In this document: positions 34,988-41,681 of the stretch, in pieces
Layout: every line of letters starts with the position of its first letter
How positions within the stretch are numbered: position 1 is the stretch's first letter
Assembly: GCA_036501665.1 (NCBI GenBank)
Contig: DASXZW010000061.1
Coordinates: 62,001 to 126,000, forward strand
Source of the DNA: DATAUD01 sp036501665
Lineage (GTDB): Bacteria > Verrucomicrobiota > Verrucomicrobiia > Limisphaerales > Palsa-1400
Length of the DNA stretch: 64,000 nucleotides
Reading direction: 5' to 3'
Translations under genes and position numbers: made by a program
The notes under the pieces: generated by a model
Told to the model about the DNA's origin: nothing
Databases searched by the model: none
The model's input: the letters and a program-made list of their open reading frames with translations, nothing else

Positions 34988-35025
34988 TTTTTGTCCTTTC
35001 GCCCTGCTGATTTATCTTGGAGCAA

Positions 35026-36153
35026 TCAGCCGCGCGAAAGGGCATCCGACTGCTGCACAAATGTCTCTCCGCTCCATTCGCCGTCGGCGGCGATGGCTTT
35101 TTTCTGAGCGGCGGCTTTTTGCGCGCTTTTGCGGGCGGCCTGTTTTTGCACCAAATCGGAGTGGCTCGTGAAATAGGGAAGGCTCGCGCCCTTGAAATCA
35201 GCAATGGTGTTGAATTTGTGTTTTTCCATGAACGCCAGCAGGTCTTCCTTCATTTTCGCGACACATTCATAACCAAATTTCATCACCCCGGTGCAAACCT
35301 GGACGGTATCCGCGCCGACAAGTATAAATTCCGCCGCGTCCGCGCCGGTTTCAATTCCTCCGATTCCCGACAGCGTCCGATTTGGAAATTCCTTCCGCAA
35401 CATCGTCGCAATTTCCATCACCATTCGCAGCGCCACCGGGCGAATCGCCTTTGAAGAGTAACCGCCCGCCGTGCTGTAGCCTTCAACCGTCGGTTCCGGT
35501 CGAAGCGTTTCCAGGTTGATTCCCATAACCGAGCGAAGAGTGTTGATCGCGCTGATCCCCTGGCAACCGGCGCGCAACGCCGCCCGGCTCGGCTCCTCAA
35601 TGCTGGTGATATTCGGAGTCATTTTGGCCCAAACCGGCTTTTTCGCCGCGCCGTGGACCCATCCGCAGACTTCTTCGAGGATATCGGGGTCCTGCCCCAT
35701 CGCCGAACCCATTTTGCGCTCCGGCAAACCGTGCGGGCAGGAAAAATTGCATTCGAACGCATCTACGCCAGCGTCCTGGCAGCGTTCGACGATTTCAACC
35801 CAGGCGTCCTTGCGATATTCCTCCATGATGGAGGCGATGAGCACGCCGTCGGGAAACAGATCTTTGCACCGCTTGAACTCGTCGAGCCAGATTTTAAAAG
35901 GCCTGTCGCTGATCAATTCGATATTTTCCCAGCCGATGACTTCGCTGCCGCCGCTCGCGAGCAATTTCGCATAACGCGGCGTGACGTTGATGACCTTGGA
36001 GGCATCCAAGCTGACGGTTTTGGCGATGACAGCGCCCCAACCCTCTTTGAAAGCCTTTGAAATGACGTTCAGGTTCGTGCCGGGCGGGCCGGACGCGATG
36101 ATGAAGGGGTTGGGAAGCGCAAGGCCATCGACCGTGACTTGAAGCGTCGCCAT
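35026..36153 (-). CDS. preA: PreA-like dihydropyrimidine dehydrogenase subunit
   Basis: The 375-residue product (ATG at 36153) has the FMN-binding dihydroorotate-dehydrogenase fold of NAD-dependent dihydropyrimidine dehydrogenase: LPNPFIIASGPPGTNLNVIS, EGWGAVIAKTVSLD, FECNFSCPHGLPERKMG, PVWAKMTPNITSIEEP, GGYSSKAIRPVALRMV and LSGIGGIETGADAAEFILVG. At the place where mammalian enzyme has the catalytic cysteine (MGLACGQDP) the sequence reads MGSAMGQDP. The C-terminal ferredoxin domain with 4Fe-4S motifs found in E. coli PreA is absent; an Ala/Lys-rich tail replaces it. No preT gene is adjacent. The divergent cytosine deaminase gene makes a role in pyrimidine breakdown (uracil to dihydrouracil) attractive. 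Confidence 0.85.
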   Translation of the reverse strand: MATLQVTVDGLALPNPFIIASGPPGTNLNVISKAFKEGWGAVIAKTVSLDASKVINVTPRYAKLLASGGSEVIGWENIELISDRPFKIWLDEFKRCKDLFPDGVLIASIMEEYRKDAWVEIVERCQDAGVDAFECNFSCPHGLPERKMGSAMGQDPDILEEVCGWVHGAAKKPVWAKMTPNITSIEEPSRAALRAGCQGISAINTLRSVMGINLETLRPEPTVEGYSTAGGYSSKAIRPVALRMVMEIATMLRKEFPNRTLSGIGGIETGADAAEFILVGADTVQVCTGVMKFGYECVAKMKEDLLAFMEKHKFNTIADFKGASLPYFTSHSDLVQKQAARKSAQKAAAQKKAIAADGEWSGETFVQQSDALSRG

Positions 36154-36186
36154 ATGTTTGCTTTCCAACTGCTACCGATCAGGGCA

Positions 36187-36320
36187 GACGCTTCTAAACT
36201 TCGTGGTAGGGACGCCTCGCCGACGCGTCCGCGAACGGCCCGGCGGGCCGTCCCTACCAGTCAAAAACAGCAATATGTTGGCCTTGATTTTCAACGGGTT
36301 GCACTATTAGGATGCGCCTG
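36187..36320. repeat. Dispersed repeat copy B with 54-bp double palindrome
   Basis: The core at 36205-36258 matches copy A (23817-23870) except for a few bases (GACGCG instead of GAGGCG, GCGAACG instead of GCGGACG). Flanks align as well: AAACTTCGT before, then CTACCAGTCAA, GATTTTCAA, GGGTTGCA and GATGCGCCTGC after. It fills the divergent gap between the PreA-like gene and the cytosine deaminase gene. Confidence 0.85.
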
Positions 36321-36345
36321 CTCTGTAATACCAATTGAGCCATCG
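36296..36345 (-). other. tRNA-like sequence fragment next to repeat copy B
   Basis: Read on the minus strand, GATGGCTCAATTGGTA, then TTACA, then GAGCAGGCGC and ATCCTAA resemble a tRNA D-arm (GCTC...GAGC) followed by an anticodon arm with a seven-base ATCCTAA loop. The D-loop carries about four extra bases and the anticodon stem does not close, and no acceptor stem or T-arm is found. It is at best a decayed tRNA-derived segment, not a tRNA gene. Confidence 0.35.
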
Positions 36346-36353
36346 TATTCAAA

Positions 36354-36791
36354 ATGGACCCGTTCCTGCAAGCTGCCATTGACGAAGCAAGACGCGGCCT
36401 GGCCGAAGGCGGCATCCCCATCGGTTCGGCGCTGGTGTGCGACGGCAAAATCCTCGGGCGCGGCCACAATCAGCGCGTGCAACGGGGAAGCGTCATCCAC
36501 CACGGCGAAATGAACTGCCTCGAAAACGCCGGACGCCAACCGGCCTCCGTCTATCGCCGATGCGTAATTTACACAACGCTTTCGCCGTGCCCGATGTGCA
36601 GCGGGGCAATTCTGTTGTACGGCATCCCGCGCGTTATCGTCGGCGAAAACGTGACGTTCATGGGTGACGAAGAACATTTGCGCGCAAACGGCGTAACCGT
36701 TGAAGTCGTCCAAAACCAGGAATGCATCGAGTTGATGCGCCAATTCATCGCCGCCAATCCGACATTGTGGAACGAGGATATCGGCGTGTGA
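36354..36791 (+). CDS. Cytosine deaminase, yeast Fcy1 type
   Basis: The 145-residue product belongs to the zinc-dependent cytidine/deoxycytidylate deaminase fold. The ligands are in HGEMNCLENAGR (His and catalytic Glu) and TLSPCPMCSGAI (two Cys). Close resemblance to yeast cytosine deaminase extends over EGGIPIGSALVCDGKILGRG, GIPRVIVGENVTF and the C-terminal RQFIAANPTLWNEDIG, so cytosine to uracil is the likely reaction, not tRNA adenosine deamination. Bacterial cytosine deaminases are usually the unrelated CodA type. The gene diverges from the PreA-like dihydropyrimidine dehydrogenase gene, which would use the product uracil. Confidence 0.88.
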   Translation: MDPFLQAAIDEARRGLAEGGIPIGSALVCDGKILGRGHNQRVQRGSVIHHGEMNCLENAGRQPASVYRRCVIYTTLSPCPMCSGAILLYGIPRVIVGENVTFMGDEEHLRANGVTVEVVQNQECIELMRQFIAANPTLWNEDIGV

Positions 36792-36804
36792 TCAAGGCAT
36801 TGTG

Positions 36805-37533
36805 ATGAATCCGATGCGTTTCCAAAATTGTGACGGCCAATACATCGCCGTTGACGGAAGATTGCAGTTTAAGCTCCCTCTTGTGCTCTGCAAATATTGC
36901 GATCATCGAAGCGGTGAACGCTCTGCTCGATTTCCCGCGTTGCGCGTGCCGCGTCAAGTCCAGCATTTAGTGCAACGCGATCAAGAGCCAGTTTCACTGG
37001 AAGAATTTCGGGAAATTCGAGATAGAGTGGAACGGGCAATGGGAGTGGACCTTGGGCTGCCACCACTTGCCACGCTTGGACAGTTCTCTGGGAAATTACT
37101 TTGGGGCGAATGTGAGGACATCGAATGGGCCGGTGTTGATCTGCCATTGATCAGCAAAAAAGCTCTGAAGGCGTTATCCAGTAAAGGAATTCAGCTTACC
37201 ACTGGCGCGATAGATTTGGTTAAACGCAAAATGAAAATAACAACACACGTCGCGATTCAGTGTGACATTATTCCGATGTTGGCCCCGGCCACGATCAAGG
37301 GATTAGGCTACACATATTGCAAAGAGTGTGGACTTTACTACCGTTCCAGTTTAGGGCCGCGTATGGTAGGTTATCCAAACCAATTCGTGCGAGCTAGTTG
37401 GCCGGAAGGCGAAGATTTGGTAAGGCTCGGCGAGGGGCCTACAGTTATTCTTGCATCGGAGCGCTTTGTTGAAGCGGTAAATGAACTCAAATTGACTGGG
37501 TGTCAGTTTGTAGAGTTCGGCAAATGGGTTTGA
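36805..37533 (+). CDS. Double-CXXCG-type protein, possible SitI6-family immunity protein
   Basis: The 242-residue product (ATG at 36805; GTG at 36802 and ATG at 36814 are alternatives) has one CXXC near residue 30 (LCKYCDHRSG) and one near 172 (YCKECGLYYRS), spaced as in the myxobacterial double-CXXCG family, one branch of which (SitI6) gives immunity to a self-identity toxin. Other segments are WAGVDLPLISKKALKALSSK and IVILASERFVEAVNELKLTG-type sequence at the C-terminus. Assignment is by recall of the family pattern, so moderate confidence only. No matching toxin gene lies next to it; it is 13 bases behind the cytosine deaminase gene. Confidence 0.6.
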   Translation: MNPMRFQNCDGQYIAVDGRLQFKLPLVLCKYCDHRSGERSARFPALRVPRQVQHLVQRDQEPVSLEEFREIRDRVERAMGVDLGLPPLATLGQFSGKLLWGECEDIEWAGVDLPLISKKALKALSSKGIQLTTGAIDLVKRKMKITTHVAIQCDIIPMLAPATIKGLGYTYCKECGLYYRSSLGPRMVGYPNQFVRASWPEGEDLVRLGEGPTVILASERFVEAVNELKLTGCQFVEFGKWV

Positions 37534-37591
37534 GGACATAGGTGTATGACGTAGCCAAAGACTGACTAAGCCAGAATGATTAGTTGCTTGG

Positions 37592-37735
37592 GGTAGCGCG
37601 GTCGTCCCGACCGCCGTTTTCGGCGTCTCGCCGAAAACCTTTCCGCATGCGGTTCGTACTATTTAGAGCTGGTGTAATCGCCACTGAATTGGCTGGCGAG
37701 AGGCCAGCCAAGGCGACCGGAACAGTCGTACTACC
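37592..37735. repeat. Composite GC-rich palindromic repeat, GGTAGCGCGG type
   Basis: The element starts GGTAGCGCGGTCG and ends CGACCGG...GTACTACC. Inner hairpins are CGGTCGTCCCGACCG, TTTTCGGCGTCTCGCCGAAAA, CCGCATGCGG and TGGCTGGCGAGAGGCCAGCCA. It lies between the double-CXXC gene and the end of the Tat oxidoreductase gene and is related to 32978-33122. Confidence 0.75.
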
Positions 37736-37751
37736 AACTGCATCGTTCCGG

Positions 37752-38861
37752 CTAAACCAGATTCTGCGCCGTGCCCGTCCGAATGGATTGGTAAATGGCC
37801 GTTGTAATCCGAATGTCGCGCAAACCTTCTTCCCCCGACACGCGGGACGGCTTGTTTTGCAGGATGCATTGCGCGAAGTCGTCCATTTCTGCCGCAAATT
37901 GGTCCATCGGCGGGAATTCGATGGACTGGCCATCGCTCCGCCAGGCGCGGTTGCCCTCATAACTGTAGGCGGGATTAAGCCCAAAACTCCCTCGCTCGGC
38001 CAAGGCGGTATAAAAATTAGTGCCGTTGACCATATAGGTGGTGCTGCAATTGGCGATGATGCCGCTCGGAAACTTTAATTGCCAGGTGATCGATTCATCC
38101 ACTTCCTTAAACTTGACAGGATCGGTCTTGGTTTCCAGAGCGGTCACAATCGTTGGCTCCTCGCCGCTGAGGTAGCGCGTGGCTTGCAGCGCATAGATTC
38201 CGACATCCATGAGCGCTCCGCCTCCAGCTAAATCCCGCTTCAATCGCCACTGGGTTGGGTCGCCGATGCGAAATCCAAAGCCCGCCTGGATCATTTTCGT
38301 CTCTCCGAAAACTTTCTCCCGCGCGAGTTTGATGCATTCCTGCGTCAACGGATCAAACCGGCTGCGGTAGCCGATGGCCAGCAGGCGGTTCGCCGCCTTG
38401 CAGGCATCAATCATTTGCTGGCATTTTTCCACCGAGACTTCCATCGGTTTTTCGCACAAGACATGTTTGCCGGCTTTGGCTGCCTTGATCGTGTGCCCGG
38501 CATGGAGCGCGTTGGGGGTCACGACATAAACCACATCAATGTCCGGGTTGTCGGCCATTTTCTCCATCGTGTCGTAATTATAAATATTCTTGTCTGGAAT
38601 GTTGTATTGCGCCTTCCACTTTTCTGCTTTTGCCGGATGACCGGTGACGATGCCAGTCAATCGGCAATTTTTGGTCTTGAGGAGGCCGGGCGCGATCTGA
38701 TTGGTGGACAGGCTGCCGAGTCCGCACAGCGCGAAACCCAGCCTCCGGTTGGAATCATCGGCGCGCGAGGTGGAAGCAAATTTGGTAATCCACGGCGCGG
38801 TGGCCGCAGCCAAGGCAGTGGCTTTCAAAAAACGGCGGCGGGTGGTGGGATTGGCGTTCAT
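37752..38861 (-). CDS. Tat-exported Gfo/Idh/MocA-family oxidoreductase
   Basis: From the ATG at 38861 the product has 369 residues. The twin-arginine signal (TTRRRFLKATALAAATAPWI) is followed by the Rossmann motif FALCGLGSLSTNQIAPGLLK and the signature HVLCEKPMEVSVEKCQQMID. The C-terminal domain has GGGALMDVGIYALQATRYLS and ends FAQCILQNKPSRVSGEEGLR. It resembles glucose-fructose oxidoreductase-type periplasmic enzymes with bound NADP more than the group at 17718, because of the GLGSLS start and the GGALMDVGIY motif. Substrate is not known. It has no operon partner. Confidence 0.93.
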   Translation of the reverse strand: MNANPTTRRRFLKATALAAATAPWITKFASTSRADDSNRRLGFALCGLGSLSTNQIAPGLLKTKNCRLTGIVTGHPAKAEKWKAQYNIPDKNIYNYDTMEKMADNPDIDVVYVVTPNALHAGHTIKAAKAGKHVLCEKPMEVSVEKCQQMIDACKAANRLLAIGYRSRFDPLTQECIKLAREKVFGETKMIQAGFGFRIGDPTQWRLKRDLAGGGALMDVGIYALQATRYLSGEEPTIVTALETKTDPVKFKEVDESITWQLKFPSGIIANCSTTYMVNGTNFYTALAERGSFGLNPAYSYEGNRAWRSDGQSIEFPPMDQFAAEMDDFAQCILQNKPSRVSGEEGLRDIRITTAIYQSIRTGTAQNLV

Positions 38862-38926
38862 GCGTTCAAAACTGCAACGCCTTAAGGTGCAGCGCAAGGG
38901 TGTTCTACGATCGCCAGGAAAAAAGG

Positions 38927-39472
38927 TTATCTAAATTCCTCGCGGAAGATTTTCCAACGGTTCAGGTCGAGTTTCTTTTGGCCGGAATCGATTTGCCGGA
39001 TGTCCGCGATGACCTGGTGGATGTCGTCGTAAATTTGATCCGATGGCAGCGTCCCAAAAATCCAGAACGGGCAAGCCTTCTTGCCTTCGGAAGCGACGAG
39101 ATAAATAGGCTTTTTCATGCGATTGGCCCAAAAAACCTCCTCCGCCGTCCCCCATGAAGCTGTTTTGGCCGAGATCACCGCGATCAGAAAGTCCGAACGA
39201 TCTACGAGGCTCAGGTCTTCCACGCGAATTTTCCGCATGATCCTGGAAAGTTCGTCGAAGCGCCCATCGGTGCGCATCTTGGCGAGGCGGGCCATGTGCG
39301 CCTTATCCTCGTTGACCGAATCCATGAACGGTTTTTTGAGCGGGTCAATAAAGAGGATTTCCGTAGCTGCAAGCTCGGTTTTGACCAAATCACGCCAAGA
39401 GTCAGGCGCATCGCTGTTTTCGATATTCCCGGCGAGATAACATTTTGTCCGACGAAGGAGGTGTTTGGTCAT
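38927..39472 (-). CDS. Nucleoside 2-deoxyribosyltransferase-like protein
   Basis: The 181-residue product has the start RTKCYLAGNIENSDAPDSWR, the middle LSRIMRKIRVEDLSLVDRSD and FLIAVISAKTASWGTAEEVF followed by ANRMKKPIYLVASEGKK, which together resemble the Rossmann-like nucleoside 2-deoxyribosyltransferase family, where a Glu in the GTAEE segment attacks the sugar. Such proteins exchange or remove bases from deoxynucleosides, or act on nucleotide analogues in phage and salvage contexts. A sugar-hydrolase role is equally possible. The ATG at 39472 has no competitor. Neighbours do not help. Confidence 0.72.
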   Translation of the reverse strand: MTKHLLRRTKCYLAGNIENSDAPDSWRDLVKTELAATEILFIDPLKKPFMDSVNEDKAHMARLAKMRTDGRFDELSRIMRKIRVEDLSLVDRSDFLIAVISAKTASWGTAEEVFWANRMKKPIYLVASEGKKACPFWIFGTLPSDQIYDDIHQVIADIRQIDSGQKKLDLNRWKIFREEFR

Positions 39473-39568
39473 GGTGTGCGGAGGAAGAGGCGATTCGGGC
39501 AGCAGACGCCAAGGAGGTGGGGGTGGGGAACCCCGCTGAAGAAACGTACCGCTACCCGAATCAAATCC

Positions 39569-39985
39569 ATGGATATCTTAGACTTTCGTTTTAATATGTC
39601 AACGCTTAAAACAGCCCATTTCCACCGTACAGAGCAAGACAAAATGTCAGGGAAAGCCTCTCAAACCGCATCAATCACAGGTTTCGCCGGAGTTATACGC
39701 GTAAACGAGGTTGAAACCTCTGAGGCGAAGCGTTATGCTCACGCCGTGATAAATGCTCGTGTGCTGAAAGAACGCATGGATGCCCAGCCATTCAAGCCAT
39801 TCCGCATTTGTCTCACCGACGGCAAATCGTTCAATATCACCAATCATGATATTGCGTTCGTAAAATCGAGCACGATTGAAATAGGGATCGAATTGGATGC
39901 GCAGGGGTTCGCTGAGTATTGCGCAGAATGTGCTCTGATCCACATCACTCATATTGAGGATATTCCTGCGGGCAAAGCCGCGTGA
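39569..39985 (+). CDS. Hypothetical protein of a small PFRICLTDG-type family
   Basis: The part that looks like a conserved family is the last 70 residues: MDAQPFKPFRICLTDGKSFN, ITNHDIAFVKSSTIEIG and the C-terminal HITHIEDIP. Proteins of 80-100 residues with this layout are frequent in Planctomycetota and Verrucomicrobiota, and their function is unknown. The ATG at 39776 therefore may be the true start (69 residues). The ATG at 39569 gives 138 residues but the added N-terminus has no family character. No signal peptide or helix-turn-helix is visible. Confidence 0.55.
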   Translation: MDILDFRFNMSTLKTAHFHRTEQDKMSGKASQTASITGFAGVIRVNEVETSEAKRYAHAVINARVLKERMDAQPFKPFRICLTDGKSFNITNHDIAFVKSSTIEIGIELDAQGFAEYCAECALIHITHIEDIPAGKAA

Positions 39986-40036
39986 TTCGATTTCCAAGAC
40001 CGCAAATCGAGTTTCCTTCTTCATCTTCGGATCCCG

Positions 40037-41305
40037 CTAAGCGCGCTTGGAAAGGATATCCTTTTCGTAACGTTTTACCTCGCTCAACCACTGCCTCTCA
40101 TTGGGAACACCCTGGCGCTCGCAGTATGCGTCCCAGACCGCGCCGTACGGCAAGGTTCGGGCTTCTTCCAGCAACGCCAATCGCAAGGTGTAATCACCCA
40201 GCCGTTCTGCCTTCTGCAACTTTTCCGTCGGTTCCAGCAGCGCCATCAAGAGCGACTTCAACATGCTCCTTGCGCCGATGACCCAGGCGGCCACGCGATT
40301 GATGCTGGCGTCAAAATAATCCAGGCCAATGTGAACGCGCCCAAGAAAATCGCCACGAACCAATTCCTGGCCAATGGCCTCCAACTCATTGCTCAAAACA
40401 ACGACGTGGTCGCTGTCCCAGCGCACACCCCGGCTGACGTGGAGCAGGATTTCATCGACCGACGAAAGGACTGAGGAAATTTTGTCCGCGACCGTTTCGG
40501 TCGGGTGAAAATGCCCTGTGTCGATGCAAAGGAGCTTTTTCTTCCGCACCGCGTAGCCGAAGTAAAACTCAAACGAGCCGGCGACGTAACTTTCAGAACC
40601 AAGGCCAAAAAGCTTGGGTTCAACTGCGTCCAAATTATGCGCCGGATTCACTTTTTCGGCAAAGATTGTGTCCAGCGAATCTTCCAGTAGTTCGCGCGGC
40701 CCTTTGCGGTCCACCGGAGTGTCCTTGAAGCCGTCAGGAATCCAAAAATTCGTCACGCACGGCGAACCTTGCGCGCGGCCCATCGCCGCCCCGATTTTGC
40801 GACATGCGATGCCGTGCTCTATCCAAAATTGCCGAATCCCTTTGTCGCGATGCGCCAGCGTAAACCCTTCCGCAGCTTTGGGATGCGCGAAATAAGTGGG
40901 ATTAAAGTCCAATGCCATCTTTTGTGCCTTAACCCAATCCATCCAGCCGCAAAAGTGCCTGGAAGTCAGCTCGTTGCGTTCGACGCGGTGACTGCCGGTT
41001 TCGGCGTAAGAGGCATGGAGACTCAAGCGATGTTTTCCCGGCAATAGGGAATAAGTTTTTTCGAGGTCCTGACGCAGTTCATCCGGCGTTCTCGCCTTGC
41101 CGGGATATTTGCCCGTGACAGCTAATCCAGCGCCTAATTCGCTGCCCGAATTCTCGAATCCGCCGACATCGTCGCCCTGCCAGCAGTGAAGGGAAATGGG
41201 GATTGTGGCAAGCTTTCGCAAAGCGCGTTCGGCATCGACTCCTTGTTCAGCGAAAATTTCTTTGGCAAGTGCGTAAGCAGATTGAATTCTGTTGTGCGAT
41301 GCCAT
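40037..41305 (-). CDS. rhaA: L-rhamnose isomerase
   Basis: The 422-residue product converts L-rhamnose to L-rhamnulose. It resembles E. coli RhaA closely from end to end: ISLHCWQGDDVGGFENSGSE, LDFNPTYFAHPKAAEGFTL, NFWIPDGFKDTPVDRKGPRE, EPKLFGLGSESYVAGSFEFY, the metal site region LCIDTGHFHPTETVADKISS, HVSRGVRWDSDHVVVLSNEL and HIGLDYFDASINRVAAWVIG. Manganese or zinc ligands are in the HFHPTE and DSDHV segments. No rhamnulokinase, aldolase or RhaS is encoded in the window, so the pathway is split. The GDP-fucose synthase at 57945 makes another deoxyhexose but is not part of this route. Confidence 0.96.
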   Translation of the reverse strand: MASHNRIQSAYALAKEIFAEQGVDAERALRKLATIPISLHCWQGDDVGGFENSGSELGAGLAVTGKYPGKARTPDELRQDLEKTYSLLPGKHRLSLHASYAETGSHRVERNELTSRHFCGWMDWVKAQKMALDFNPTYFAHPKAAEGFTLAHRDKGIRQFWIEHGIACRKIGAAMGRAQGSPCVTNFWIPDGFKDTPVDRKGPRELLEDSLDTIFAEKVNPAHNLDAVEPKLFGLGSESYVAGSFEFYFGYAVRKKKLLCIDTGHFHPTETVADKISSVLSSVDEILLHVSRGVRWDSDHVVVLSNELEAIGQELVRGDFLGRVHIGLDYFDASINRVAAWVIGARSMLKSLLMALLEPTEKLQKAERLGDYTLRLALLEEARTLPYGAVWDAYCERQGVPNERQWLSEVKRYEKDILSKRA

Positions 41306-41383
41306 TGCTTGTTGGTGCGCAGAAAAATCACGGCGCAGTCAGAAAAGTGCAAGAGTAAAAGCAACCGATGATTTGACGTTGAA

Positions 41384-41431
41384 GCCTGCCGCAGCGCGGA
41401 TTATCGTTACTGTCCAATGACTGCGGCAGGC
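41384..41431. other. 11-bp inverted repeat around the start codon of an 87-aa gene
   Basis: GCCTGCCGCAG (41384-41394) and CTGCGGCAGGC (41421-41431) are perfect inverted arms separated by 26 bases. The ATG of the small gene (41417-41419) lies in the loop right beside the 3' arm, so the stem could hold the start region in RNA. Confidence 0.45.
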
Positions 41432-41680
41432 GCCACCGAGAAACAGATCGAATGCTATCGAAAGATGACCGGCGAACAACGTTTGGCTATCGCATTGGAA
41501 TTACACGAAATGTCGTGCGAAATAGCCCGAGAAGGAATCCGCTTCCAACATCCAGACGCTGACGCAAAAGAAGTGGAGCGGTTGTTGAGGCGCCGTATTG
41601 AGATTTCTCTTTCCATTTTGGAACGCAAACTTCTGCTGAAACGTCTGTCGTCTCAGGAAATTCCACAAAAGAACACATGA
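41417..41680 (+). CDS. Hypothetical protein, 87 aa
   Basis: The product is a helical, charged protein: ATEKQIECYRKMTGEQRLAI, ALELHEMSCEIAREGIRFQH, DADAKEVERLLRRRIEISLS. No membrane segment or signal is seen. The pattern EQRLAIALELHEM... REGIRFQHPD is one I have seen in small proteins encoded beside nucleotidyltransferase-fold proteins (often called Rv0078B-related), but the partner is not present here. The gene lies between rhaA (divergent) and mntH (convergent, stop at 41682), one base from the latter. Function unknown. Confidence 0.65.
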   Translation: MTAAGATEKQIECYRKMTGEQRLAIALELHEMSCEIAREGIRFQHPDADAKEVERLLRRRIEISLSILERKLLLKRLSSQEIPQKNT

Positions 41681-41681
41681 C

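Noticed and set aside
36296..36345. A functional tRNA gene
   Set aside because: D-loop insertion, unpaired anticodon stem and missing acceptor and T-arms; kept only as a tRNA-like fragment.
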